From the NCBI GenBank assembly GCA_021161085.1, contig JAGHBH010000014.1:1-8248 (forward strand): DNA of 8,248 nucleotides. Direction: 5' to 3'. Shown piece after piece: positions 1-7,653 of the stretch. Positions within the stretch are counted from its first letter, which is position 1; every line of letters begins with the position of its first letter. The DNA comes from Thermoplasmata archaeon (GTDB taxonomy: Archaea > Thermoplasmatota > Thermoplasmata > JAGHBH01). The notes under the pieces are model-generated. The model ran no database searches. It saw only the letters and a program-made list of their open reading frames with translations, and was not told where the DNA came from. The position numbers were made by a program, and so were the translations under genes.

Positions 1-1182
1 CCTGGCCACTATGCGGATCACGTCTCCCGCCTTCAGGGGATGATCATGCCCGACCACGCGCTTGGTCCTCACGTCTATTGCCCGGATGAATCCCTCCGCC
101 AGGTCGGTGTGCACCCTGGCCGCCAGGTCCAGAGCGGTTGAGCCGGGGGGCATGAGATAGGCGTCGGGGAGCACCCTGCCCTCCTTGTCCGTGTAGTGGG
201 TCTCGTCCTCGACCGGATATACGGGAATCAAGCCGAGCACCTCGTAAGCCGCCTTTTCCATGCACTCCTGGACACCCGTGCTCCCGTGTTTTTCCAGATA
301 TTCGGCGATCCTGTCAAGGGCCTTCCTCTGCGGCTGGGACAGAGAAGCCCCCTCCTTCACGGAGAACGACCCCGCCCCCGGTGTGTAATCGACCAGACCC
401 GCCTTGGCGGCACGGCGCAGGGCCAGTTCGTACTCCGCCGCAGTGGGAACCACAATATCCCCCTCCTTTCTCATTCTCTCCACCACATCTCCCTCCGCCA
501 TATCCATCTTGTTGGCCGCTATCACGATGGGCTTAGCCTCCCTCCTTATCTCCCTCGCCAGGGAGAGCATGTGTTCCTCCGTCCAGCTGCGGGGTTTGTC
601 GGGAAGGTCCACCCTCCGCAGGGCGGAATATACGTGGGCCTCGGTAACGCCCAGGCCCGTGAGCCTGTCGTGTATCGCCTCCTCTATCTTGCCGCGGGTG
701 CTCTCCAGCATCCTGGCGGTCTTCTCCCACCCCCGCTGGAGTATCCCCGCTATCCAGTAGGATATCTCGTCGTCCAGAAAACGGATGTCCTCCACCGGGT
801 CCCTCTCGCCGGGTTTACAAGGGTTCCCCTCTGCGTCCGTGGAACCGGAGGCGTCAACCACGTGGATGAGCACGTGGGCCTGCCGGAGGTCGTCCAGGAA
901 GCGGTTTCCCAATCCTTTGCCCGTGTGGGCCTCCGGTACCAGGCCGGCCACGTCTATCAACTCTATGGGTATCAGCCGGGTGCCGTCCACACAGAGGGAG
1001 TTCCTGGGGTTGCACTCCACACCGAAGTCCACATGGGGGCACGGAGCCCGGAGATAGCCCACCCCCCTGTTGGCCTCTATTGTTGTGAACGGATACGATG
1101 CTATCTCGGCGGAGGCCAGGGTGGCGGCGGAGAAGAACGTGCTCTTGCCCACGTTCGGCTTTCCCACCAGTCCTATCTCCAT
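1..1182 (-). CDS. ychF: YchF/OLA1-type translation-associated GTPase/ATPase (3' end cut by window edge)
   Basis: An Obg-related P-loop NTPase of the YchF family. Family members bind ribosomes and often prefer ATP to GTP; the exact role in archaea is unsettled. 394 codons are visible, close to full archaeal length, and the frame runs off the left edge without a stop just after DVIRIVAR, so only a few residues are probably missing. Visible motifs are a P-loop GKPNVGKST at residues 7-15, a G3 motif DVAGLV at 77-82 followed by the family hallmark GKGLGNRFL (88-96), and NKMD at 224-227 as the G4 motif. An inserted helical region lies between G3 and G4, and a C-terminal TGS domain spans about 315-394. 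The ATG at 1182 is chosen because the P-loop begins six residues later and a GGGAGGGG ribosome binding site lies 6 bases upstream. It follows the dikinase gene after 17 bases, so cotranscription is likely. Family assignment is firm; ATP versus GTP preference is not visible. Confidence 0.95.
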   Translation of the reverse strand, partial: MEIGLVGKPNVGKSTFFSAATLASAEIASYPFTTIEANRGVGYLRAPCPHVDFGVECNPRNSLCVDGTRLIPIELIDVAGLVPEAHTGKGLGNRFLDDLRQAHVLIHVVDASGSTDAEGNPCKPGERDPVEDIRFLDDEISYWIAGILQRGWEKTARMLESTRGKIEEAIHDRLTGLGVTEAHVYSALRRVDLPDKPRSWTEEHMLSLAREIRREAKPIVIAANKMDMAEGDVVERMRKEGDIVVPTAAEYELALRRAAKAGLVDYTPGAGSFSVKEGASLSQPQRKALDRIAEYLEKHGSTGVQECMEKAAYEVLGLIPVYPVEDETHYTDKEGRVLPDAYLMPPGSTALDLAARVHTDLAEGFIRAIDVRTKRVVGHDHPLKAGDVIRIVAR

Positions 1183-1188
1183 CAAACA

Positions 1189-1196
1189 CCCCTCCC
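1189..1196 (-). promoter_or_regulatory. Ribosome binding site of ychF
   Basis: The minus strand reads GGGAGGGG, a good match to the purine-rich archaeal Shine-Dalgarno sequence, 6 bases before the ATG at 1182. It sits wholly in the 17-base gap after the dikinase stop codon. It fixes the ychF start and suggests independent initiation on a shared transcript. Confidence 0.7.
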
Positions 1197-1199
1197 TTC

Positions 1200-4073
1200 C
1201 TACGCCCTCCCCTCCATCTCCGCCATCTTCTCCCTTATCGCGGCCTGGGCGGCGGCGAGCCTGGCGACCGGTATACGGTAGACGGAGCAGCTCACGTAGT
1301 CCAGGCCTATCCCGTGGAAGAAATGTATGGAACGGGGTTCTCCCCCGTGCTCGCCGCAGACGCCTATCTGGAGGTCGGGGCGGGTCTTCTTTCCCCACTC
1401 TATGGCTATCATCATGAGCCTGCCAACGCCCTTGACGTCTATTATCTCGAATGGGTTGTCCTGCAGTATCTTCCTCTCGTTGTACAGCGGCAGGAACTTG
1501 TTTTCCGCGTCCTCCCGGGAAAAGCTGAAGGTCGCCTGGGTGAGGTCGTTGGTGCCGAAGCTGAAGAACTCCGCTATCTCCGACAGCTTGCCCGCCCTCA
1601 TGCAGGACCGGACCACCTCCATCATCGTCCCGAACTTGTACCGGAGAGCGGCGCCGGTCCTGTCCCTGACCTCGGCAACCACCCTCTCCACAAGGCCGTG
1701 GGCCCATTTCAGCTCCTGGGCGGTGCACACCTGCGGTATCATTATCTCCGCCTTCACCCTGACACCCTCACGCTGGACCTCTGCCATGGCCTCGAAGATG
1801 GCCCTGACCTGCATCTCGTATATCTCGGGATAGGTGATGCCCAGGCGGACACCACGGTGTCCCAGCATGGGGTTGACCTCCGCCAGCGAGTGGACCTTCC
1901 GCAGCACCTCTTTCTTCTTCTCGAGAAGGGACAGCCAGTCCACTCCCTCCTGGCGCATCTTTTCTATCTTGTCCACCACGTCCTCCAGCAGGGGTTCGTA
2001 GATGTCTCCCAGGTCCTTGCCCAGTATGTCAGTGGATCCCTGGACGTCCATGAATGAGTCGAAGGCGTGCTTTATCTTCTCCAGGGCGGAGATCTCCTCC
2101 ATGAGCTCCTCTATGGGCGGCAGGAACTCGTGGAGAGGCGGATCCAGTAGGCGGATGGTCACCGGGAGACCGTTCATGGCCCGGAACATCTCCTTGAAGT
2201 CCTCGCGCTGCATGGGCAGGAGCTTGTCCAGGATCGCCCTCCTCTCCTCCTCGGTGTCCGCCAGTATCATCTCCTGCACCAGGGGAAGCCGGTCCGGGGC
2301 GTTGAACATCCTCTCCGTCCTGCACAGCCCTATGCCCTCCCCTCCGAACTCCCTGGCCCTCCTGGCTTCCTCCGGGGTGTTGGCGTTGGCCCGCACGCCG
2401 AGACGCCTGTATTCGTCGGCCCAAGAGAGGACCTCCTTCATCTCGTCGGTGAGAGACGGCTCTATGGTGGGCATCTCCCCGAGCCAGACCCGGCCGGTGG
2501 TGCCGTCTATGGTTATTATATCTCCTTCCGCTATCCTGGTCTCACCTATGAGGGCGAACCTGCCCCGGTGGTTTATCTCTATGTCCTCTGCGCCGGAGAC
2601 ACAGGGTTTACCCATCCCCCTGGCCACGACGGCGGCATGGCTTGTCTTCCCACCACGACTGGTGAGTATGCCCTCGGAGGCGAAGAACCCGTGGATATCC
2701 TCCGGCTTGGTCTCCTCCCTCAACAGTATGACCTTCATCCCCTTCTTCTTCCTGGCCACCGCCTCGTCGGCGTCGAAGACAACGGCTCCCACGGCCACAC
2801 CGGGGGACGCGGGCAGGCCAACTGCAAGGGGTTCCTCCTTCACCGTGGGGTCCAGCTGCCTGTGCAGCAGACGTTCCATGGACTCCGCCGGTATCCTCAA
2901 CAGTGCTTCCTCTTTGGAGAGTATGCCCTCCCGGTGCATGTCCACGGAGGTTCTCACAAGGGCTCTGGCTGTCATCTTGCCGTTTCTGGTCTGGAGGATG
3001 TACACCTTACCCCTCTCTATGGTGAACTCCATATCCTGTACCTCGTGATAATAGGACTCCAGCTCGTGTCTTATCTCCTCCAGGGTCTGGTATGCCTCCG
3101 GCATCTCCTCCTTCAACAGGTGGATGGGCTTCGGGGTGCGGATGCCCGCCACCACGTCCTCGCCCTGGGCGTTGGTGAGATACTCCCCGTAGAACCTGTT
3201 CTCTCCCGTGCCCGGGTCCCTGGTGAAGGCAACGCCCGTGGCCGAGTCGTTTCCCATGTTGCCGAAGACCATGGCCTGTACGTTGGCCGCCGTCCCGTCG
3301 GCGATGTCGGGGGTTATGTTGAACTCACGCCGGTAGTCCACGCACCGCCTTCCCTCCCAGGAAGAGAAAACGCCGACAATGGCCATCTCCAGCTGCTCGT
3401 ACGGATCTGAGGGCAGGCTGCGGCCGGCCTCCCTCTCAACGATCCTCTTGTACTCCTCCACCAGCCTCATCATGTCCCCCTCGTCCAGGTCGGTGTCGGC
3501 CTTGACGCCCTTCTCCTCCTTCAGCCGGTTCATGGCCATGTCGAAATACTCGTCGTCCACCCCGAGGGTTATCTTGGAAAAGAGGGATATGAAACGGCGG
3601 TAGGAATCGTATGCGAACCGTGGGTTGTCGGTCTCCCTGGCCAGGGCCTCCACGGTCTCGTCGTTCAACCCCAGGTTGAGGATGGTGTCCATCATACCCG
3701 GCATTGAGACCGCCGCACCGCTCCTCACGGATACCAAGAGCGGTCTCTCCGTCCCCCCGAAAACGCGCCCGGTCTCCCGTTCCACCACCTTCATCTTCTC
3801 CCTCACCTGGGACATAAGACCGGGGGGAAGCCTTTTTCCGGCGGCGTAGAAGGCCCTGCAGGCCACGGTGGAAACCACAAAACCAGGAGGCACGGGCAGC
3901 CCGGCCTGGGTCATGGCGCACAGACCGCTGCCCTTTCCTCCCAGGGTCTTCTTATCCTTGGGGTCTCCCTCTGTGAAGAGGAACACGTATTTTTCTCCCT
4001 TCTCTTCCTTCTCCCTGTCCCCGGAGGCACCGCCGACCACGCTACCAGCATCCGATTTTCCCGTCATATACAT
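1200..4073 (-). CDS. ppdK: Pyruvate, phosphate dikinase
   Basis: Catalyses pyruvate + ATP + phosphate = phosphoenolpyruvate + AMP + pyrophosphate, a cytosolic step usable in gluconeogenesis or, reversed, in glycolysis. All three domains are visible. The N-terminal ATP-grasp domain includes GGKGSGLCAMTQAGLPVPPG near residues 46-65 and GMMDTILNLGLND near 126. The swivelling phosphohistidine domain has GGKTSHAAVVARG with catalytic His at about 479. The C-terminal TIM-barrel PEP/pyruvate domain has NPMLGHRG near 734, FGTNDLTQ near 839 and CGEHGGEP with catalytic Cys at about 906. CGEHGG and the overall layout favour a dikinase over PEP synthase. At 957 residues it is longer than the ~874 usual for the family: about 25 extra at a hydrophilic N-terminus and about 51 inserted near 664-720. 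The start is uncertain (GTG 4076, ATG 4073 or ATG 4067); ATG 4073 is chosen and no strong ribosome binding site decides. A TATA-like box lies upstream, and ychF follows after 17 bases. Confidence 0.96.
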   Translation of the reverse strand: MYMTGKSDAGSVVGGASGDREKEEKGEKYVFLFTEGDPKDKKTLGGKGSGLCAMTQAGLPVPPGFVVSTVACRAFYAAGKRLPPGLMSQVREKMKVVERETGRVFGGTERPLLVSVRSGAAVSMPGMMDTILNLGLNDETVEALARETDNPRFAYDSYRRFISLFSKITLGVDDEYFDMAMNRLKEEKGVKADTDLDEGDMMRLVEEYKRIVEREAGRSLPSDPYEQLEMAIVGVFSSWEGRRCVDYRREFNITPDIADGTAANVQAMVFGNMGNDSATGVAFTRDPGTGENRFYGEYLTNAQGEDVVAGIRTPKPIHLLKEEMPEAYQTLEEIRHELESYYHEVQDMEFTIERGKVYILQTRNGKMTARALVRTSVDMHREGILSKEEALLRIPAESMERLLHRQLDPTVKEEPLAVGLPASPGVAVGAVVFDADEAVARKKKGMKVILLREETKPEDIHGFFASEGILTSRGGKTSHAAVVARGMGKPCVSGAEDIEINHRGRFALIGETRIAEGDIITIDGTTGRVWLGEMPTIEPSLTDEMKEVLSWADEYRRLGVRANANTPEEARRAREFGGEGIGLCRTERMFNAPDRLPLVQEMILADTEEERRAILDKLLPMQREDFKEMFRAMNGLPVTIRLLDPPLHEFLPPIEELMEEISALEKIKHAFDSFMDVQGSTDILGKDLGDIYEPLLEDVVDKIEKMRQEGVDWLSLLEKKKEVLRKVHSLAEVNPMLGHRGVRLGITYPEIYEMQVRAIFEAMAEVQREGVRVKAEIMIPQVCTAQELKWAHGLVERVVAEVRDRTGAALRYKFGTMMEVVRSCMRAGKLSEIAEFFSFGTNDLTQATFSFSREDAENKFLPLYNERKILQDNPFEIIDVKGVGRLMMIAIEWGKKTRPDLQIGVCGEHGGEPRSIHFFHGIGLDYVSCSVYRIPVARLAAAQAAIREKMAEMEGRA

Positions 4074-4152
4074 CACTCATCCGAAGCACTCCGACACAGC
4101 CTTGACACTGTCTCGCTTGTGTTCGCTTGTCCAGAAGATAAACCCCTGTGAT

Positions 4153-4163
4153 GATATAAAAAT
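4153..4163 (-). promoter_or_regulatory. Candidate archaeal TATA box for ppdK(-ychF)
   Basis: The minus strand reads ATTTTTATATC, preceded by purine-rich AAAAGGAG that could serve as a BRE. It is the most AT-rich spot in the 130-base gap between the 77-residue gene and ppdK. A start about 25 bases downstream would fall near 4131, giving a leader of about 55 bases. The same T-rich tract could also help end the upstream transcript. The call rests on motif and position only. Confidence 0.6.
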
Positions 4164-4203
4164 ATCTCCTTTTTCTTTTTCTGACCGGCCACTCCATCTG
4201 CAG

Positions 4204-4437
4204 CTATTCCCTGCTCATCTTCCTTATCTCCGCCTCGATCTTCCTGGCCTTCTCTTCCCCGGTGAACACCAGTATGGCGGAGTATATGGCCTTCGAAAGG
4301 CCTGGGAGGTCCCCTGTGGAGATATTCTCCGGATCCAGCCCGAGGTTCGCACACTGTTTCTTGAGGATGAACCTGCCCATGGGACCCATCTCCTGGGCCA
4401 TCAGCGCATGCAGTTCCTTGCTTATCTCCGTGGTCAT
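4204..4437 (-). CDS. Small helical protein of unknown function, coupled to the STAND/TPR gene
   Basis: A 77-residue soluble protein I cannot name. It looks all-helical: a long helix over about 5-33 (SKELHALMAQEMGPMGRFI onward), a break at LGLDPENI (32-39), a second helix at about 43-58 and a charged third helix EEKARKIEAEIRKM (61-74). It shows no signal peptide, membrane segment, metal-binding motif or catalytic signature; there is one Cys at residue 29. The ATG at 4437 is chosen because it lies one base beyond the TGA of the upstream NTPase gene and has GGGGAG 5 bases upstream, inside that gene's last codons. The in-frame extension to 4494 runs through the neighbour's coding sequence and is not believed. 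The spacing implies translational coupling, so it is probably made with the NTPase and may bind its TPR array or regulate it; this is inference from position. No gene lies between its stop and the ppdK promoter. Confidence 0.85.
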   Translation of the reverse strand: MTTEISKELHALMAQEMGPMGRFILKKQCANLGLDPENISTGDLPGLSKAIYSAILVFTGEEKARKIEAEIRKMSRE

Positions 4438-4438
4438 G

Positions 4439-6691
4439 TCATCTCCCCAGCCGTTTGAGATCTTTCTCCACATTCTCGGCGTGGAACCCCGCATTCACCT
4501 CCCTGAACACCTCCAGAGCCCTGTTCAACACCTCCTCCGCCTCCTTCTTCTTTTTATGCTCCATGAGGGCCTTGCCATACTCGTGGAGGGCCAGCCCCAT
4601 GTCATATTTTATTCCCATCTCCTCCAGGGAGGATATGGCGCTGCGGAAGTGTTCTTCAGCCTCCTCCCAGTTCCCTTCCTTCGAGGAGATGATGCCGTAC
4701 ACGGTCTCCATGCTGGCCAGGACATATTTCTCGCCCGCTTTTTCGAAGAACTCCCTGGCCTTGTCACAGTATTCCCTGGCCTTGGCCAGGGCCCCCTTCT
4801 TGGCCGCGCACTCGCCCGCGTTCCCTAGGGCGTAGCCCCTGGTCCTAAGGTCGCCTCCCTTCTCGGCGTTCTCTATGGAAAGGCTGTAACATTCCAGCGC
4901 CTCGTCAAGGTCCCCGTGTTCCTTGTAGACCTCTCCCATATTGTTATAGGCCCTGGCCACCTCACCCCATTCCCCCAGACGGGACAGTATCTCTATTGCC
5001 TCCTTGTACTGTGCGATGGCATCCCCCCTCCTCCCCCCGTCGTGGTAGATGTTGGCGAGATCTATCTTGGCGCTGCCCAGAATGGCCTCCTCCCCCAATT
5101 CCTTGGCTATGCCTATCACCCTCTCCGTGTGGAACATGGCCTTCTCCATCTCTCCCTTCCGCCAGTATATCTTTCCCATACCCCGGTAGGCGTCTGCCGC
5201 TATCCTGCTCTTCTCGTCCACCAGGGAGAGGGCTCTCGAGTACCACATGGAGGCGTCCTCCCACTGGCTCCTGTTCCTTGCAATGTGTCCCAGCCTGAGG
5301 GATGCCTCGGCCCCCCTCTCCCCCCTGTCCTTTCTGGCCACACCGGAAAGCACCTTGGAAGCCTCCTCCCAGTCGCCAAGGATGCCCAGTATCTCGCCAA
5401 GGAGGAGGAGGGAATCCAGCTCCAGTTCCTCTTCTCCCGCACGTCGGGCATCCTCGGCGGCCGTTCCCGCCATGGCCCGGGCCTGGTCGAACGCAAGGCG
5501 TTTCATGGCCTCCCTGGCCGCCTCGTAAAACTTCTCGGCCGCCTCCTTCCACAGGCCGGCCTCGTGAGCCTGGCGCCCCGTGATATACGGAGGCGTCCCC
5601 TCCTCCAGACAGGCGTTGTAGAGTCTCTCATGGATCTCCCTCGCCCTCTCGGATGGAACGGAATCCCTGACAACCTCCGCCATCAGGGTATGGTGGACAC
5701 TGTATCCATCCTCCGTTTTCTCCAGAACTCCCTTTTCCACGAGGGACATGAAAACATCGAAAACATCCTCCCAACCCAGCACCCGTGCGGCCACGGCCTC
5801 TGGCAGGCTGCCCCCGTAAAGAGCGGCGACCTCCAGCAGCTCCCTCTCCCTATCCGAAAGTGAGGACAGGGTGGATGATATGGCCTCCCTGAGCGTGCCC
5901 GGGAGGGACATCTTCGCCGACGATATCTTTTTCCTCCACTCGGGGTCGCTGGTGTCTATGCCGTATCTCTCGATGAGGTCGGATAGCATCTCCTTGAGGA
6001 ACAGGGGATTCCCCCGGGTGGCGGAATAGAGGGAGACCACCAGGGCCTTTGGTGGTTCCGCACCCAGCCTGTCCGCGACGTACTCCTCCACCTCATCAGG
6101 CGTCAGCGGCTCCAGCTTTATGCTGGAAACCAGCTGGGCCATCACCAGCTCGGCCATGGCCTCCACCAGCGGGTGTTCCCGTCCATCGGAACCGGACAGC
6201 TTTTCCAGGACATAGGCCCCTATCAACAGGACCCTGGAACGAGATATGCCGCCGGCCAGGTGACAGAAGAGGGATATGGAATCTGGGTCGCCCCAGTGTA
6301 TGTTGTCGACGAAGAACACGAGGGGTTTTTCCGCAGCCGCCGTTCTGACGGCTTCCACCACGGCGTCGAAGAGCTCTTCCCTGCCCCTGCCCGCACCCTT
6401 TCTGCTACCCACGGCCAGAAGTTCCGCGGCTTTATCCGCGGCATCCCCGGAAACCTCCTGGTCCTTGAGAGCCTTCAGCAGGACCTGGAAAGGAGCATAG
6501 GGCTCAGCCGCCCCTTCCATGAATCTGTATTCGATGAAGTTCGCATCCACCCGGGAGACGAACTCCTTCACCAGGGCCGCCTTCCCGACACCCGTCTCTC
6601 CGAATACGAAAACCGTGATGCCCTTTCCCTCCTTGACCTCCCGGAATATCTCTCTCAGGCGTTCGAGTTCCTTTTTCCTTCCTATCAGCAT
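4439..6691 (-). CDS. STAND-type P-loop NTPase with C-terminal TPR array
   Basis: A 750-residue cytosolic protein built like AAA_16/STAND signalling NTPases, which use nucleotide-dependent switching and a repeat sensor. The N-terminus LIGRKKELERLREIF is the usual AAA_16 entry. Walker A is GETGVGKAAL at 31-40; Ala38 replaces the Ser/Thr that normally follows the lysine. Walker B is LVFFVDNIHWGD at 124-135, with Asn130 where Asp or Glu is common. RGNPLFLKE (226-234) is a conserved later motif. A winged-helix region follows at about 275-345, then roughly nine TPR-like helical pairs from about 373 to 740, the clearest being YNNMGEVYKEHGDLDEALEC (582-601). There is no cyclase, kinase, LuxR or receiver domain, so this is not a classic MalT-type regulator. 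The ATG at 6691 has GAGGTG 5 bases upstream. The next gene starts one base after the TGA. A palindrome and tandem repeat lie upstream. Domain calls are firm; the role (regulator, scaffold or stress sensor) is unknown. Confidence 0.9.
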   Translation of the reverse strand: MLIGRKKELERLREIFREVKEGKGITVFVFGETGVGKAALVKEFVSRVDANFIEYRFMEGAAEPYAPFQVLLKALKDQEVSGDAADKAAELLAVGSRKGAGRGREELFDAVVEAVRTAAAEKPLVFFVDNIHWGDPDSISLFCHLAGGISRSRVLLIGAYVLEKLSGSDGREHPLVEAMAELVMAQLVSSIKLEPLTPDEVEEYVADRLGAEPPKALVVSLYSATRGNPLFLKEMLSDLIERYGIDTSDPEWRKKISSAKMSLPGTLREAISSTLSSLSDRERELLEVAALYGGSLPEAVAARVLGWEDVFDVFMSLVEKGVLEKTEDGYSVHHTLMAEVVRDSVPSERAREIHERLYNACLEEGTPPYITGRQAHEAGLWKEAAEKFYEAAREAMKRLAFDQARAMAGTAAEDARRAGEEELELDSLLLLGEILGILGDWEEASKVLSGVARKDRGERGAEASLRLGHIARNRSQWEDASMWYSRALSLVDEKSRIAADAYRGMGKIYWRKGEMEKAMFHTERVIGIAKELGEEAILGSAKIDLANIYHDGGRRGDAIAQYKEAIEILSRLGEWGEVARAYNNMGEVYKEHGDLDEALECYSLSIENAEKGGDLRTRGYALGNAGECAAKKGALAKAREYCDKAREFFEKAGEKYVLASMETVYGIISSKEGNWEEAEEHFRSAISSLEEMGIKYDMGLALHEYGKALMEHKKKKEAEEVLNRALEVFREVNAGFHAENVEKDLKRLGR
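4443..4448 (-). promoter_or_regulatory. Ribosome binding site of the 77-residue gene, inside the preceding gene
   Basis: The minus strand reads GGGGAG followed by ATGAC and then the ATG. It overlaps the last codons and stop of the STAND/TPR gene (ATGACATG contains the TGA and then the start). It decides the start at 4437 against the longer in-frame alternative and supports coupled translation. Confidence 0.6.
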
Positions 6692-6696
6692 GCCGG

Positions 6697-6702
6697 CACC
6701 TC
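6697..6702 (-). promoter_or_regulatory. Ribosome binding site of the STAND/TPR gene
   Basis: GAGGTG on the minus strand, 5 bases before the ATG at 6691, matches the archaeal anti-Shine-Dalgarno end. The same core appears before eL15, which supports both starts. Confidence 0.75.
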
Positions 6703-6713
6703 TTTACACCAAT

Positions 6714-6737
6714 TAAGACTAATAAGAATAGGTCTTA
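6714..6737. repeat. 24-bp interrupted palindrome in the STAND/TPR promoter region
   Basis: TAAGAC (6714-6719) and GTCTTA (6732-6737) are perfect inverted arms around a 12-base AT-rich spacer. The right arm overlaps the candidate TATA box and the left arm is near the predicted transcription start. The size and placement fit an operator for a dimeric winged-helix repressor. No binding protein can be named from the sequence. Confidence 0.45.
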
Positions 6738-6741
6738 TACA
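6734..6741 (-). promoter_or_regulatory. Candidate TATA box for the STAND/TPR gene
   Basis: The minus strand reads TGTATAAG after an A-rich tract (CCAAAAAG) that could act as a BRE. A start about 25 bases downstream would fall near 6712, leaving a leader of about 20 bases with GAGGTG correctly placed. The motif is weaker than the ppdK box. Confidence 0.45.
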
Positions 6742-6744
6742 CTT

Positions 6745-6776
6745 TTTGGTGGAACGGGGGTTTGGTGGAACGGGGA
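6745..6776. repeat. Tandem 16-bp direct repeat upstream of the STAND/TPR gene
   Basis: Two adjacent copies of TTTGGTGGAACGGGG (6745-6759 and 6761-6775) are each followed by one base (G, then A), giving a 16-bp period identical at 15 positions. They lie just upstream of the candidate TATA box in the sense of transcription, where archaeal activators or repressors bind. They could equally be a replication-slippage product. The rest of the 186-base gap (6777-6877) shows only faint T-rich stretches after eL15 and no clear terminator hairpin. Confidence 0.6.
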
Positions 6777-6877
6777 GTGGGCTACGGGTTGCGGGATAGC
6801 GGGGCAAAGGAGGCATGAGGGAAAACGAGAGGCCTGGCGGACATCCGGGAAATCCGACCTGTTCGACCGATAGGGTA

Positions 6878-7456
6878 TTACCTTACCTTTTCCGCCCCCT
6901 TCCCCCTCCTCCTCAGGCCTCTGGACTTCTTGCCGGCACTGGTGAGCCCCCGGTAGACCCTTCCCTTGTTGGCCGGATCGCATATCCAGTTTATGCGGGG
7001 GTCGTTCTTTATCACCGGGTGGTGGGGGTCGACCAGGATGACCTCGTAGTACTTGTGCTTGCCGTCCTCTCCCACCCAGTAGGAGTTCAACACCTCCATG
7101 TTGGGATATCTCTTGGCCACACGCTGCTCGGCCACCCTCTGGAGGTTCATCTTCAACGTTATCTTCTTGACACCTCTCCTCTTGGCCCGACGGCCCTTGC
7201 GGATGGCGTGCTTCCTGAAGCTCCCTTTCCTCACCCTGGCGCGGACTACGACATATCCCTGTTTGGCCCTGTAGCCCAGGGCGCGCGCCCTGTCGAGTCG
7301 GGTGGGATGTTCCACCCTCACGAAGGAGGGCCCCCTGCGGAATTCCACCATCCTCTCCCAGTGTCTCTCGCCCATCTCACCGTCCTTGGGCCTCTTCCAC
7401 GCCTCTTTCACATAGCCGTACATGTTCTTCGGCCCGGATTTCTCTTCCTCGGTCAT
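6878..7456 (-). CDS. rpl15e: 50S ribosomal protein eL15 (L15e)
   Basis: A component of the archaeal/eukaryotic large ribosomal subunit that binds 23S rRNA; the family is absent from bacteria. The 192-residue product has the usual length and is strongly basic. Recognisable blocks are MYGYVKEAW (12-20), [20 protein letters not shown] (53-72), the basic stretch [13 protein letters not shown] (86-98), [12 protein letters not shown] (122-133), [18 protein letters not shown] (142-159) and the C-terminal [12 protein letters not shown] (170-181). The ATG at 7456 is chosen over one nine codons upstream because GAGGTGA lies 4 bases before it, whereas the upstream ATG has no such site. The gene is monocistronic or heads the run toward the STAND gene, separated by 186 bases that hold a new candidate promoter. 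No clear TATA box lies close upstream; the best candidate is about 300 bases away. Identification is secure. Confidence 0.97.
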   Translation of the reverse strand: MTEEEKSGPKNMYGYVKEAWKRPKDGEMGERHWERMVEFRRGPSFVRVEHPTRLDRARALGYRAKQGYVVVRARVRKGSFRKHAIRKGRRAKRRGVKKITLKMNLQRVAEQRVAKRYPNMEVLNSYWVGEDGKHKYYEVILVDPHHPVIKNDPRINWICDPANKGRVYRGLTSAGKKSRGLRRRGKGAEKVR

Positions 7457-7460
7457 ACGC

Positions 7461-7467
7461 TCACCTC
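7461..7467 (-). promoter_or_regulatory. Ribosome binding site of eL15
   Basis: GAGGTGA on the minus strand, 4 bases before the ATG at 7456, is close to the full complement of the 16S rRNA 3' end in archaea. It sets the start nine codons inside the longest open frame. Confidence 0.75.
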
Positions 7468-7585
7468 GTCGTCTGTGTTTCATTCTTCAACGCGGCATAC
7501 TCCGTCATATCCCGTCCTGCCGCCGTTTGGCTGTTTCCGGATTCACCCCTTCCTACCGTGCGACGCCGCCTGTCAACGTCTTTTT

Positions 7586-7621
7586 CCTTTTTGCCAGCGT
7601 TTTTGCCGCAGGCAAAAAGGC
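7586..7621. repeat. 36-bp hairpin repeat, copy 1
   Basis: Outer arms CCTTTTTGCC (7586-7595) and GGCAAAAAGG (7611-7620) are perfectly complementary. A competing inner stem, TTTTTGCC (7600-7607) with GGCAAAAA (7611-7618), closes a GCA loop. Both stems use the same right arm, so the two folds are mutually exclusive. A second copy begins 68 bases on. No function is known to me. Confidence 0.85.
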
Positions 7622-7653
7622 AGGTGGGACCACGCCGCCCATTGGCCGTTCTT

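Noticed and set aside
196..1281. Long plus-strand open frame opposite ychF, 361 codons
   Set aside because: It is antisense to a clear YchF coding sequence. Its translation is proline-, leucine- and glycine-rich with no motif, as expected from GC-rich third positions on the opposite strand.
1098..3410. Several long plus-strand frames opposite the dikinase (1098-2057, 2002-3048, 2568-3410)
   Set aside because: All are shadows of the conserved dikinase; their translations lack domains and their boundaries bear no relation to ribosome binding sites.
4438..4494. Longer start for the 77-residue protein (ATG at 4494)
   Set aside because: It would overlap the end of the STAND/TPR gene by 18 codons. 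The ATG at 4437 has a well-placed GGGGAG and the expected coupling geometry.
4916..5863. Plus-strand frame of 315 codons opposite the TPR region
   Set aside because: Antisense shadow of a well-supported TPR array; no recognisable motif or start signal.
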